A stretch of DNA of 64,000 nt from an uncultured Lachnospiraceae bacterium (GCA_948794795.1 CAQGLR010000014.1:26575-90574), one strand, 5' to 3'; positions 9,148 to 18,670 are shown, counted from the first letter of the stretch. Made by a program: numbers and translations. The notes: generated by a model from the sequence alone, not told the origin.

Positions 9148-10122
9148 TTAATTAAAATATACAAGTTCTTCTTCTGGTTTTTCTGCTGGTATTACTTCCT
9201 CTGCATAAAATACAGGACCTTCTTCTCCATATTCATCCATATATTTATATTCCATGCGGGCTGTTACTGTAACATATTGCTGGTTCTTAAACTCTTTCCA
9301 GCTGTCTGCTTTGCATAGGAAGCCCATATATTGTACATCATCTGCACAGCATGTCATTGCAAACCTGCCAAATATGGCAAACCCCTTTGGAAGCCCTGGC
9401 GGCTTTTGTATCATTCCAGTTACTTTTAATGTCTTGCCATTGTAATTCTCCTGGTGTTCTGTCATATCAATATACCATAATCCAAAATCACCATCTGTTA
9501 CCTCTATAATATCAGCATTTATATCAAATGGAAGTTCTTCTTTCATTTCATAGAATGCATCATCCTCTGACTCATATACTATCTGTACACCTGGATTAAC
9601 AGCTTTTATGCTTCCCCTGATTGCAGACTTGCTGGTATTAAGGCTGCACCGGTTTACTATAACCATCTGTGCCATTTTAAAATGCTCTACCATCAATGAT
9701 GGCATATTTTTCATATAAAGCCCAAATGTTTCATCATTAGCAACATCTATTGTCTGGAATATTACTTCTGAATCAAAGCATATTTCTTCAAATTCATCAT
9801 AAATTTCTGGTATATGTGCTACAGGCCACATCCCATTATACTCTATAATTATCCTGTCTGGCCTGTGTTTCTTTAAAAACTTCTCTATAACCTTGCCATT
9901 AAATGACTCTTCATCTTCGATATATTCACATACTGCAAGCCCTTTTTCGAGAATTTCCTGTGTATATTCTTCTTCCCCTTCCTCACATGCAAGTATAAGT
10001 GTTTTGGAACTGGCATCAAACATATCATCTGTTATAAGGTCACGTATAAGGCTTGTTTTCCCTGCCTCAAGAAAGCCCATAATAACATATACCATCATTT
10101 CCTTTTTCTTCCTGTCAAACAT
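9148..10122 (-). CDS. G3E-type GTPase fused to a YcgQ/DUF1980-like C-terminal domain
   Basis: This is a 324-residue cytoplasmic protein. Residues 10-190 form a CobW/HypB-type P-loop domain with Walker A GFLEAGKTSL and a switch-like segment RIIIEYNGMWPV. The CxCC metal motif of CobW proteins is absent. Residues about 205-320 (YIDMTEHQENYNGKTLKVTGMI, ... RFAMTCCADDVQYMGFLC) resemble the C-terminal domain of the TIGR03943/YcgQ family, which normally pairs with a DUF318 permease. No permease is present here. The start ATG 10122 has AAGGAG nine bases upstream, and the gene follows the CobW gene by 21 bases. A role in metal homeostasis is inferred from family and partner. Confidence 0.7.
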   Translation of the reverse strand: MFDRKKKEMMVYVIMGFLEAGKTSLIRDLITDDMFDASSKTLILACEEGEEEYTQEILEKGLAVCEYIEDEESFNGKVIEKFLKKHRPDRIIIEYNGMWPVAHIPEIYDEFEEICFDSEVIFQTIDVANDETFGLYMKNMPSLMVEHFKMAQMVIVNRCSLNTSKSAIRGSIKAVNPGVQIVYESEDDAFYEMKEELPFDINADIIEVTDGDFGLWYIDMTEHQENYNGKTLKVTGMIQKPPGLPKGFAIFGRFAMTCCADDVQYMGFLCKADSWKEFKNQQYVTVTARMEYKYMDEYGEEGPVFYAEEVIPAEKPEEELVYFN

Positions 10123-10143
10123 CTTAATTTCTCCTTACTATGG

Positions 10144-11232
10144 CTATGCCACATGGAACAATTCTTTTATGGCTTCTTCATTAAGCTTTGAACCTATTAC
10201 ACATACCCTTCCTGTAAAGTCCGCAGCTCCTCTTCTAAGTTCTGTTTCTTCTGGCACAAGGTCAAAGTGGAACCATTCACCCTCAGCTGGTGCTACTATT
10301 CCTTTTGCACGCAATACTTCACCATATTTACTGTCGGTAGAGAGTTTATTTACAATGTCCTTAAGCTCTTCCTCTGTAAACTTATAAGCTGTCTCAACAC
10401 CCCAGCTTGTAAATATCTCATCAGCATGGTGGTGGTGATGGTGTCCATCTTCATGGTGGTGATGGCATTCTTCCCCATCTTCATGGTGATGATGGCACTC
10501 CTCTCCATCTTCGTGATGGTGATGGCAGCACTCTTCCCCATCTTCATGGTGATGGTGGCATTCTTCCCCATCTTCATGGTGATGGTGGTGACATTCCTCT
10601 CCATGGTGGTGATGTTCTTCGAGAAGCTCTTTTTCAAGTGAATTAACTTTCTCCATTGCTTCTAAAATCTTCTTGCCATCTATATCATCCCAAGGAGTAG
10701 TTATAACTGATGCTTCACTATTCTTTTCATGTATCATCTTAAGGCATGTGTCAAGTTTCTCATCTGATATCTTCTGTGTCCTGCTAAGTATAATTGTACC
10801 TGCATATTCAATCTGGTTATTATAAAATTCACCATAATTTTTCATATACATTTTACATTTAGATGCATCAACCACAACAGCTGTACTATTTATTTCAACA
10901 GAACTGCCTGTATTTTTAACTGCTTTAATTACATCTGAAAGTTTTCCTACACCAGAAGGCTCTATAATAACCCTGTCAGGTGAATATTTCACAAGGACTT
11001 CTTTTAATGCCTCGCTAAAATCACCTACAAGTGAACAGCAGATACAGCCTGAGTTCATCTCTGTAATTTGTATTCCAGACTCCTTAAGAAATCCCCCGTC
11101 AATGCCTATTTCTCCAAATTCATTTTCAATAATAACAAGCTTCTCCCCCTGGAAAGCCTCTGAAATAAGCTTTTTAATTAATGTTGTCTTTCCTGCTCCA
11201 AGAAAACCTGATATAATATCAATCTTTGCCAT
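10144..11232 (-). CDS. CobW/COG0523-family GTPase with a long His-rich metal-binding insert
   Basis: The protein has 362 residues. Walker A is GFLGAGKTTL, the metal-binding CxCC motif lies in MNSGCICCSL, and EPSG follows in the G domain. Residues about 206-270 are a low-complexity insert of repeated HHHHEDGEEC units. The C-terminal CobW domain (about residues 270-362) includes RAKGIVAPAEGEWFHFDLVPEE. COG0523 GTPases insert or chaperone zinc, cobalt or other metals; the His/Cys/acidic stretch would store or sense such metal. AGGAAGG precedes ATG 11232. It is the first of a two-GTPase operon. The metal cannot be told from sequence and no clear Zur-type operator was found upstream. Confidence 0.88.
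   Translation of the reverse strand: MAKIDIISGFLGAGKTTLIKKLISEAFQGEKLVIIENEFGEIGIDGGFLKESGIQITEMNSGCICCSLVGDFSEALKEVLVKYSPDRVIIEPSGVGKLSDVIKAVKNTGSSVEINSTAVVVDASKCKMYMKNYGEFYNNQIEYAGTIILSRTQKISDEKLDTCLKMIHEKNSEASVITTPWDDIDGKKILEAMEKVNSLEKELLEEHHHHGEECHHHHHEDGEECHHHHEDGEECCHHHHEDGEECHHHHEDGEECHHHHEDGHHHHHHADEIFTSWGVETAYKFTEEELKDIVNKLSTDSKYGEVLRAKGIVAPAEGEWFHFDLVPEETELRRGAADFTGRVCVIGSKLNEEAIKELFHVA
10425..10618 (-). repeat. In-frame tandem repeat coding HHHHEDGEEC units
   Basis: A 30-base unit encoding HHHHEDGEEC occurs about five times with small changes, including one unit with CC and His runs of four to six. Such near-identical coding repeats are prone to unit gain and loss, so the length of the metal-binding insert probably varies between strains. 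Confidence 0.8.
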
Positions 11233-11305
11233 TTAATATCCTTCCTCTCTAAAAATCTGGTAATTTTATACTTGGTACTATTATACCAGACCTGTCAAAT
11301 TTATA

Positions 11306-12049
11306 TTATTTTACAGTATTGCCAAATGTCTGTCTGGTTGCTTCATACATAGCTATACTTGCTGCTATTGGCAGGTTAAGGCTGTCAATACCTGCTGAAT
11401 GTGGTATAACTACAGATGTGCCCACACTTGCAAATTCTGCCGGAAGCCCTGTTGCCTCATTGCCAAATATAAGTGAAAACTTCTTACCTGGTTTTATATT
11501 ATGCAGGCTTATCTTTGCATCAAGCATAAATGGATAAAGTTCCCTGTCACTGCTGCCATATTTTCCAGTATACCCGTTAAAACTGTCAAAATACTCAAAA
11601 TCTGTTGAAAATATTGCCCCCATTGACGCCCTTACTACTTTAGGGTCAAACGCATCAACTGCATCACGTATTACTGCTATCTGGTTTATTCCAAATCCAA
11701 GTGAACTGCGCATAATTGTACCCATATTACCCGCATTTGAAGGATTCACAAGAACTATATGTGGTGCATCCTGTTTAAGCTTCCCCTGGAATTTAACAAA
11801 TTCCCCTATTACATAACAATTCTCCTTTTGTGACAACACATTAAATATCTTATCTGTATATTCTATTTTAATGCCTGCCTCTTTACATAATAATTCCAGT
11901 TTATCTAACGTATCCCCTTGTTTAATAGCAGAATGTATATAAATTTTATTTACATATTCTTTTTTATATTTTAATAATTCAAATGTAAGTGTAATTCCAA
12001 GTGAATATGAAACTTTGTCTTCTTTATGGTATCTCCTGTATCCTGCCAT
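11306..12049 (-). CDS. SpoU/TrmH-family RNA 2'-O-methyltransferase
   Basis: This 247-residue protein has the SPOUT-fold motifs in its second half: LVNPSNAGNMGTIMRSSLGFG (motif 1, with N and R), LIFGNEATGLP (motif 2) and SLNLPIAASIAMYEATRQ (motif 3, with the N that binds S-adenosylmethionine). The N-terminal third is a substrate-binding region. The RNA target is not evident; it is distinct from the RlmB copy at 62325. ATG 12049 is preceded by GGAGG. It stands between a terminator hairpin and the CobW gene. Confidence 0.85.
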   Translation of the reverse strand: MAGYRRYHKEDKVSYSLGITLTFELLKYKKEYVNKIYIHSAIKQGDTLDKLELLCKEAGIKIEYTDKIFNVLSQKENCYVIGEFVKFQGKLKQDAPHIVLVNPSNAGNMGTIMRSSLGFGINQIAVIRDAVDAFDPKVVRASMGAIFSTDFEYFDSFNGYTGKYGSSDRELYPFMLDAKISLHNIKPGKKFSLIFGNEATGLPAEFASVGTSVVIPHSAGIDSLNLPIAASIAMYEATRQTFGNTVK

Positions 12050-12090
12050 AATTTACCTCCATAAACCTGTGGCAATTTTCTACAAGGCTA

Positions 12091-12116
12091 AAAGAGAGGG
12101 TATGAAACCTCTCTTT
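12091..12116. terminator. Bidirectional-looking hairpin after cheX
   Basis: AAAGAGAGG (12091-12099) pairs perfectly with CCTCTCTTT (12108-12116) around an eight-base loop. It lies 35 bases beyond the cheX stop on the minus strand and before the methyltransferase start. Confidence 0.65.
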
Positions 12117-12150
12117 TGTATTCCTGTTATCCGCATATGCTGCAACAATA

Positions 12151-12618
12151 TTATGTATTAAAAAATATGTCTATAGATAAATCACCAATTTCAGAAGAAA
12201 ATGGTATGCTAAATAGCTCTTTGCCATCATTCTGGTACTGCTGGCCTTCTATATATGAAGGCGGCGTAATATCTATAATAATACTACTGTTTGCAAATAC
12301 TGTAGCAGCATTGCCAGCTATCATATTGCCTAGCTCAGAAATGGCACTCTGGCCTAATTCATCTATAGCATCTACCGGCATCATAACCATCTTTGAAACA
12401 ATTCCAAGTGCAGTATCATGGTTTATATTTAATACAACCTCACCTGTAAGGTTTCCAAGCAGCCCTAACTTAATAAGTGAGCTGTCTGCTAAGTAACCGC
12501 CTTTTTTAATACCTGGCTTCCCTATTTTTAAATCCAGCATGCACATATCTTTCATTATCTTGCACACTGAAATAATAAAAGGATTTACATGTTCCGCTTT
12601 CACTACATCACCTGCCAT
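12151..12618 (-). CDS. cheX: CheX-type chemotaxis phosphatase-like protein
   Basis: This is a 155-residue protein of CheX/CheC type. The central SELGNMIAGNA carries the E-x-x-N catalytic signature of the phosphatase helix, preceded by a GEVVLNINHDTAL strand and followed by ITPPSYIEGQ. CheX proteins dephosphorylate CheY-P or act as related single-domain phosphatases; no chemotaxis genes are near, so the partner is unknown. The upstream sequence of ATG 12618 has no good Shine-Dalgarno match, which is unusual in this window. Downstream is a strong hairpin. Confidence 0.85.
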   Translation of the reverse strand: MAGDVVKAEHVNPFIISVCKIMKDMCMLDLKIGKPGIKKGGYLADSSLIKLGLLGNLTGEVVLNINHDTALGIVSKMVMMPVDAIDELGQSAISELGNMIAGNAATVFANSSIIIDITPPSYIEGQQYQNDGKELFSIPFSSEIGDLSIDIFFNT

Positions 12619-12761
12619 TCATATAATAATAATAAGTATAACAAATATTAATTGCCATGTAAACGTAAAAATCAAACAATTCATATCTGTTTAATAAATT
12701 CCAATATTCCACATTACAAGCATAATTCTATTATCCGTTTTTGTGGATATGGACGGTTTCC
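12619..12761. other. AT-rich spacer upstream of cheX
   Basis: No gene is visible. This segment and the further AT-rich stretch 12944-13190 should hold the cheX promoter, but I could not pick a convincing one. Confidence 0.35.
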
Positions 12762-12943
12762 ATGCCAGCTGCCAGAATATTCCACACAGGGGTACGCTTC
12801 CGCTACGATAACCCACGCAGCAGTGCATAGTATCCTTGTTTTATAAAAGAAATTGCCATTTCTTTTATAAAACCTAAAACAGGATACAAGCACTGGCGGG
12901 GTTAAAGTACCCCTTTTGCGGAATTATTGCTGGCAGCTGGCAT
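12762..12943. repeat. Palindromic element, family B copy 2
   Basis: The 182-base element begins with ATGCCAGCTGCCAG and ends with the complementary CTGGCAGCTGGCAT. Its interior repeats the core of the element at 1096: ACGCTTCCGCT, then CGCAGCAGTGCATA, and the facing AAGCACTGGCG. An apical hairpin TTTTATAAAAGAAAT/ATTTCTTTTATAAAA closes it. Outer arms are unrelated to copy 1. Confidence 0.75.
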
Positions 12944-13190
12944 CGGAAATCCTGCGTATTGGCACATTAAAAGGATAAATTGAAATTATTATACAAAAAT
13001 TTATGAAATGGACATGTTGTTAATACAGGAAAACCGCATAAAATAAATATTTTATAAAATTAGCATTAACAGAGCATTTTTTAACAATAAAAAATTGAAA
13101 AATTTAGTCTAAAAACTACTCATAGAAGCAATCTTTAACACTTTTTTAATTTTATACGGTTATACTGTGATTAATACAGGACTTATTGAC

Positions 13191-13438
13191 GTTTGAAAAT
13201 TGAAATTATACAAAGATTATATTACTCTGGCAAATTCCAAATGTTTTACCCAAAGGCAGCTGTTATGGGGACGCTGGTGCTTAAGCCCCGTATTAAATGT
13301 TTCTGTGAAACATTTGTTTCGCAGAAACATTGGGGCTTTATGCACCACTGCGTATCCCATCCAAGCGGAAGCGGCTGCCTGGGGTAAAATTTTGGAATTG
13401 CCAGAGCCACATAACTTATGAATATTTAATTTTCAAAC
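13191..13438 (+). repeat. Palindromic MITE-like element, family A copy 2
   Basis: About 248 bases with the family landmarks ATTACTCTGGCAAATTCC, a GCTGGTGCTTAAGCCCC core, TTTATGCACCACTGCG and TTTTGGAATTGCCAGAG. The outermost tips are GTTTGAAAATT and its complement rather than the TTTGAGTTTCCCC type. Its apical part has two AATGTTTC/GAAACATT hairpins in a row. It ends 33 bases from the stop of the PrsA-like gene. Confidence 0.85.
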
Positions 13439-13470
13439 ATCCATAACCCTGCTATTTACAATAAAATTGC

Positions 13471-14502
13471 CTAAATTTCAAATTCCTCCCAGAAAGCCTG
13501 GCTTATATTGACATCACACTCTTTAAGCCACTCTGCATATTTCTCTTTAAACATAGTAGTCTGTCTTTCTTCTATTATAGCTTCTTTCCTTGCATAAGTT
13601 GCATCCTCATTATTATCATCAACACAATAAATTATAAAATAACCCGTTGTCCCGTCACTGCTCACACTTTCTACAACTTTGCTAGTCTTGCCTTTTTTCA
13701 GCTTAAACGCTTCATTAGCTGCTGCCTGTCCAATTACACTGTCATTCCTGCCTATTGTAGCACTGGCATTTACCGCATCTGTATTTTCTTCTGCAAATGA
13801 AAGAAAATCATCTGATTTCTTAGCAGCTTTCAAAAGATTTTGTGCCCTCTTTGCAGCTTCCTTTTTAGTAGCAGCATCCATTGATATTTTAGTGCCATTC
13901 CTGTCTTTTCCCTTTGTTATTATTTCTATATACTGTATATCTATCTGCCTTGCCTCATCATCTGTAACAACAGTGTCTGCTTCATCTGTAGCTACATAAA
14001 ACATCTTTTCTGCAAGTATATTATCCTCATATATGGCTGCCATATTCTGGATGCTTAAACAATATGATTTCTTATCTTTAGGACTTGCATTATTTACTAC
14101 TTCTTCTGCCTGGCGGACTGCTTCATCTTTTTCATCCGATGTAAGTGTTACTTGCATTTCATCTGCAGTTTTTCTTATAATTTTAAGCTGTGTAATAAGA
14201 TTAGCTATTTCCTGCCTTGCTTCATCACCTATTGTAACATTATCTCCCAGGTTATAATCCCATATTCCCCCGCCAAAATTTGATTCATACTGGCATTTTA
14301 ATAAATAACAGTAATTGCGTACTTCACTGTATTTAACACCAGCATTTCCAATTTTCATAACTATAGATGTGTCACTTATATCACCTGTTTCAAGTTTCAC
14401 CCTTTTTGTTGTACCACTTCCTTTGCTGCATCCTGGAAGCATTATAAAGGATACTGCAAGAAGCATGCATAATACACAGCTTGTAAATTTATTTTTCTTC
14501 AT
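13471..14502 (-). CDS. PrsA/SurA-like peptidyl-prolyl isomerase lipoprotein
   Basis: The protein has 343 residues, with a lipoprotein signal peptide ending in the lipobox LPGC (Cys near residue 25). A helical SurA-N-like region covers about residues 50-170, and a parvulin-like region about 180-300 includes FLSFAEENTDAVNASATIGRN and a GYFIIYCV strand. It would act outside the membrane on folding of secreted proteins. GGAGG precedes ATG 14502, and the start overlaps the mfd stop by 14 bases, so the two are translationally coupled. The parvulin domain is divergent and isomerase activity is an inference. Confidence 0.75.
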   Translation of the reverse strand: MKKNKFTSCVLCMLLAVSFIMLPGCSKGSGTTKRVKLETGDISDTSIVMKIGNAGVKYSEVRNYCYLLKCQYESNFGGGIWDYNLGDNVTIGDEARQEIANLITQLKIIRKTADEMQVTLTSDEKDEAVRQAEEVVNNASPKDKKSYCLSIQNMAAIYEDNILAEKMFYVATDEADTVVTDDEARQIDIQYIEIITKGKDRNGTKISMDAATKKEAAKRAQNLLKAAKKSDDFLSFAEENTDAVNASATIGRNDSVIGQAAANEAFKLKKGKTSKVVESVSSDGTTGYFIIYCVDDNNEDATYARKEAIIEERQTTMFKEKYAEWLKECDVNISQAFWEEFEI

Positions 14503-17500
14503 AGAGACCTCCTATGCTTTTTATCACCCCTTCAACAATATGAAAAATATCATCTGCTGTAAGTAATTTCTTTTTCTTTAAACCACTTTTTGCCGATGAT
14601 GCATAATGTCTGGTTACAGGCTTTATGTCATCTTCTTTGCCTACAAGATAGTTAAAGTATGGCTCATCAGCCTGGACATACTTAACAAGCCCCTGGTACT
14701 CTCCTAACATTTTTTCAATTCCTGCCAGGTCCCATATTACACCATTATGCAGATAAAACCTTATTCCATCAGATTTCTGGACTATCTGTGATATATAAGC
14801 TTTGTGTGCATCTGCTTTTAAAAGTGCTATCCTTAACAAATTCTCTGTTGCCACAGGAATATCCCCGAACCTGTCTGTAAGTTCATCCTGCATATCGGAA
14901 TATTCTTCTACTGTTTCAATACATGCAATGCGTTTATACATATCAAGCTTCTGGAATTCACTTTTTATATAAGTATTAGATATAAATGCATTTACTGCCA
15001 GGTCAATGGATGTTTCAAATTCACTTCCAGGTTTTTTATCTCCTTTAAGCATACATACAGCATCATTTAACATTTTACAATAAAGGTCATAACCTACTGC
15101 TTCCATATGCCCGGACTGTGCTGCCCCAAGCAGGTTGCCAGCCCCTCTTATCTCAAGGTCACGCATTGCAACCTTTATTCCTGAACCAAGGTCTGTAAAT
15201 TCTTTAATTGCTGCAAGCCTTTTTTCTGCTATTTCTTTAAGCATCTTATCCCTTTTATACATAAGGAACGCATATGCTGTACGGTTTGAACGTCCAACCC
15301 TTCCCCTAAGCTGGTACAGCTGTGACAGTCCCATCTGGTCTGCATTATCTATAATTATTGTATTTACATTAGAAATATCAAGACCTGTCTCTATAATTGT
15401 AGTTGAAACAAGCACATCTATCTCACCATTTATAAATGAAAGCATTATTTTCTCAAGCTGGCGCTCACTCATCTGTCCATGTGCAAATGCCACTGCCGCA
15501 TCTGGCACAAGTTTTGCAATTTCTGATGCTACTTCATCAATATGCTGCACCCTGTTATAAACATAGAATACCTGGCCTCCCCTTGACAATTCCCTGTTTA
15601 TTGCTTCCCTTATTATTTCACTATTATTTTCCATTACAAATGTCTGTATAGGAAGCCTGTCAACTGGCGGCTCTTCAAGCACACTCATATCCCTTATGCC
15701 CACAAGGCTCATATGGAGTGTCCTTGGAATAGGTGTTGCACTTAATGTAAGTACATCTACATCACCTTTCATCTGTTTTATCTTTTCTTTGTGTGTCACA
15801 CCAAAACGCTGTTCTTCATCAACAATAAGAAGTCCCAGGTTTTTAAAAGCTACATCTTTAGATAAAAGCCTGTGTGTCCCGACTACTATATCTGCCTGCC
15901 CTTTCTTTAGCATAGATATAGCTTTCTTCTGCTGTGCAGGCGTACGGAACCTGGAAAGCATCTCTACACTTACAGGAAAATCACCCAGACGCTCTTTTAA
16001 TGTATTGTAATGTTGTTGTGCAAGTATTGTTGTTGGTACAAGGAAAGCAACCTGTTTTCCATCATTTACAGCCTTAAATGCTGCCCTTATTGCAATCTCT
16101 GTCTTGCCATACCCGACATCGCCACATATAAGTCTGTCCATAACCTTACTGCTTTCCATATCTTTCTTTGTTGCGGTTATTGCGTCAAGCTGGTCCTGTG
16201 TTTCCTCAAATGGAAATAAGTCTTCAAACTCTTTCTGCCAAACTGTGTCTGGACTGAACTGGAACCCCTGCCTCTGCTGCCGCTCTGCATAGAGCATAAC
16301 AAGCTCTTTAGCAATATCTTTAACTGCGCCTTTAACTTTTGATTTTGTCTTTTTCCACTCTGTAGAATTTAATTTGTTCAGTTTTGGTGTCCTTGCTGCT
16401 TCCTGCCCTGCATATTTCTGCAGTACATCAAGTCCCGAAACAGGCACATACAAGTTGCCACCATCCCCATATTCTATTTTCACAAAATCTTTTGTAATAT
16501 TGTCTACACGTAGTTTTTCTATGCCCTTGTATATTCCAAGCCCATGGTTTTCATGTACTACATAATCACCAACATTTAACTCATTAAAGCTCTGGATTGA
16601 TTTGCCATCATAATTTTTATGTTTCTTGCGTGTCTTCTTTCTGATGCCAAATATATCTCCTTCAGTAACTATTACAAATTTCTGTTGTGTATACATAAAT
16701 CCCTTATGCATCTGCCCATAAGATACCATAACCTGGCCTGCCTTAAGTTCCTGGTCCATATTCTCCCTGTAAAATGCAGGTATATCATATTCATTAATAT
16801 CTTTGCTTAGACGTTCTGCACGTATCCTTGAACCAGACAACAGCAGTACACGGCAGCCTTCTGCACGCCATTTTTTTAAATCTTCAACCAGCAGCTCAAA
16901 ATGTTTATTATATGAACCTACTGTCTGTACCATTACATTAAACTGTTCTTTTACTGTAATGCTTTTAGGAAGTATGCCAAGTGTTGTAATATATACACAC
17001 CTTTTTCTGGCAACCAATGCATCTATTGATGCTGCAGGGTACAATATATCTGTCTGTCCTGGCAGTATATCACCCTTCTCAAGCCTGCTCTCCATACTGT
17101 CCCTGAACTCTGTTTCAACAGTTTCCATCTTCTCAATGCAACGTGCTGGCTCATCTATAAAAAACACTGTATTTTCTTTGTTAAAATAATCAAAAAAAGA
17201 CTCTGCCTGTATTCCAAAATATTTTATAAAACTTTCCATGCCAATACGTCCATGGTACATTTCAAGTGTTTCCCTGATTTCACCTATCCTGTCTTTAAGC
17301 CTGTTCATTGCGTTATGGTTCTTGTCATCCCTGAACCTGCCAATGGTCTTTATATAATCTTTCTCAATATTTTCCAGGCCTGTACGCAATTCTTCATCAG
17401 ACAGCATTATTTCTGATGCTGGAAATATCTCAATAGTACCTGTCCTCTCAATAGAACGCTGGCTTTCAACATCAAATGAACGTATTGTATCTGCTTCATC

Positions 17501-18085
17501 ATCCCATAATTCAATACGGAAAGGACATTCTTCCGTTACTGGGAAAATATCTATAATTCCTCCCCTTACAGAAAAATCACCAGGCGATTCTACCTGGTAC
17601 TGGCGCTCATAGCCAATGGAAACAAGATGTTCTGTAAGTTTATCTATATCAACTATATCTTGTTCTTTTATTACACGTACAGCCTTTGCAAATGTATCAA
17701 GTGATGCTACCAGTTCCATTCCTGCATCCATTGTAGTAATAATTGTACCGCTTTCTTCTTTTATAAGTGCCTTAATTACTTTAAGCCTCTCAACACTTAT
17801 TGCACTTCCATGGATATCCGCACTATAAAAAATCACATCTTTTGACGGATAATAGAGTACATTTCTGTCAAATATGCGATAATCTTCTGCAATTTTCCTT
17901 GCCTGTATTTCATTCTGTGTTATAATTACTTTCCACTGGATTCCTTGTGACAACCCGTATATAAAATGGCACTTTTGTGTATCCATACAGCCTGAAATAT
18001 GTATTGGCAATTTATTATTGCCAATACATTCCACAGCTTCCCTGAATGCATTAATTTCACCAAGGGGTGCAAGCAACGTTTCCAT
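14489..18085 (-). CDS. mfd: Transcription-repair coupling factor Mfd
   Basis: The protein has 1198 residues from ATG 18085, which has GGAGG seven bases upstream; an ATG at 18097 is in frame but lacks such a site. The order is UvrB-like N-terminal domain, RNA-polymerase-interacting domain (ELNVGDYVVHENHGLGIYKG), then a RecG-like helicase with Walker A GDVGYGKTEIA, DEEQ box, and LSATPIPRTLHMSL. The helicase continues into ETGLDISNVNTIII and LRGRVGRSNRTAYA, with a C-terminal TRCF domain. Mfd removes stalled RNA polymerase and recruits UvrA. Its length fits the family. It lies in the uvrC-to-PrsA gene string, 11 bases after pth. Confidence 0.97.
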   Translation of the reverse strand: METLLAPLGEINAFREAVECIGNNKLPIHISGCMDTQKCHFIYGLSQGIQWKVIITQNEIQARKIAEDYRIFDRNVLYYPSKDVIFYSADIHGSAISVERLKVIKALIKEESGTIITTMDAGMELVASLDTFAKAVRVIKEQDIVDIDKLTEHLVSIGYERQYQVESPGDFSVRGGIIDIFPVTEECPFRIELWDDEADTIRSFDVESQRSIERTGTIEIFPASEIMLSDEELRTGLENIEKDYIKTIGRFRDDKNHNAMNRLKDRIGEIRETLEMYHGRIGMESFIKYFGIQAESFFDYFNKENTVFFIDEPARCIEKMETVETEFRDSMESRLEKGDILPGQTDILYPAASIDALVARKRCVYITTLGILPKSITVKEQFNVMVQTVGSYNKHFELLVEDLKKWRAEGCRVLLLSGSRIRAERLSKDINEYDIPAFYRENMDQELKAGQVMVSYGQMHKGFMYTQQKFVIVTEGDIFGIRKKTRKKHKNYDGKSIQSFNELNVGDYVVHENHGLGIYKGIEKLRVDNITKDFVKIEYGDGGNLYVPVSGLDVLQKYAGQEAARTPKLNKLNSTEWKKTKSKVKGAVKDIAKELVMLYAERQQRQGFQFSPDTVWQKEFEDLFPFEETQDQLDAITATKKDMESSKVMDRLICGDVGYGKTEIAIRAAFKAVNDGKQVAFLVPTTILAQQHYNTLKERLGDFPVSVEMLSRFRTPAQQKKAISMLKKGQADIVVGTHRLLSKDVAFKNLGLLIVDEEQRFGVTHKEKIKQMKGDVDVLTLSATPIPRTLHMSLVGIRDMSVLEEPPVDRLPIQTFVMENNSEIIREAINRELSRGGQVFYVYNRVQHIDEVASEIAKLVPDAAVAFAHGQMSERQLEKIMLSFINGEIDVLVSTTIIETGLDISNVNTIIIDNADQMGLSQLYQLRGRVGRSNRTAYAFLMYKRDKMLKEIAEKRLAAIKEFTDLGSGIKVAMRDLEIRGAGNLLGAAQSGHMEAVGYDLYCKMLNDAVCMLKGDKKPGSEFETSIDLAVNAFISNTYIKSEFQKLDMYKRIACIETVEEYSDMQDELTDRFGDIPVATENLLRIALLKADAHKAYISQIVQKSDGIRFYLHNGVIWDLAGIEKMLGEYQGLVKYVQADEPYFNYLVGKEDDIKPVTRHYASSAKSGLKKKKLLTADDIFHIVEGVIKSIGGLYEEK

Positions 18086-18096
18086 ATTTTCCTCCA

Positions 18097-18657
18097 TTAA
18101 TTAAATTTATTCATTGCAGTCCTTATATCTTCAAGCATAATCACTTTACACGCTTCTACGGTATCCTGAAGTGCTTCACGTATTACAGGCTCATCTTCCC
18201 TGTTAAACCTGCTTAATACATAATCTGCCAGGTCCCATCCCTCTGGCTTCTCCCCTACACCTATCCGTATACGGTAAAAAGACTGGCTTCCAATATGTGT
18301 AATTATATTCTTAATGCCATTATGCCCTCCTGCACTGCCTTTGGCACGTATGCGCAGTTTTCCTGGTGCCAGGTTAATATCATCATATATTATTATAAGT
18401 TCTTCCTCTGGATTGATTTTATAATAATCTACAAGTTCCCTTATGCTTTCACCGCTAAGGTTCATATATGTGAGAGGCATTGCAAGCAAAACCTTCTGCC
18501 CCTCAATATATCCCTTTCCACACAAAGCTTTATGCTCCCTGGTATTAACTGGTATATTATATGCATCTGACAGTGCAGTAATAGCAGAAAAACCTATATT
18601 GTGCTTTGTACCATCATATTTTCTTTCTGGATTGCCAAGTCCTGCTATAATAAACAT
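18097..18657 (-). CDS. pth: Peptidyl-tRNA hydrolase
   Basis: This 186-residue protein begins MFIIAGLGNPERKYDGTKHNIGF, containing the conserved N and the catalytic His of the family, and carries PLTYMNLSGES and DDINLAPGKLRIRAKGSAGGHNGIKNI. It releases tRNA from prematurely dropped peptidyl-tRNA. GGAGG precedes ATG 18657. The pth-mfd pairing is conserved in Firmicutes. Confidence 0.97.
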   Translation of the reverse strand: MFIIAGLGNPERKYDGTKHNIGFSAITALSDAYNIPVNTREHKALCGKGYIEGQKVLLAMPLTYMNLSGESIRELVDYYKINPEEELIIIYDDINLAPGKLRIRAKGSAGGHNGIKNIITHIGSQSFYRIRIGVGEKPEGWDLADYVLSRFNREDEPVIREALQDTVEACKVIMLEDIRTAMNKFN

Positions 18658-18670
18658 CTAAACCTCCGGT

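Noticed and set aside
10267..10641. Plus-strand Met/Val/Phe-rich frame
   Set aside because: It is the antisense of the His-rich CobW repeat and reflects the GGTGATG-type codon repeat, not a membrane protein.
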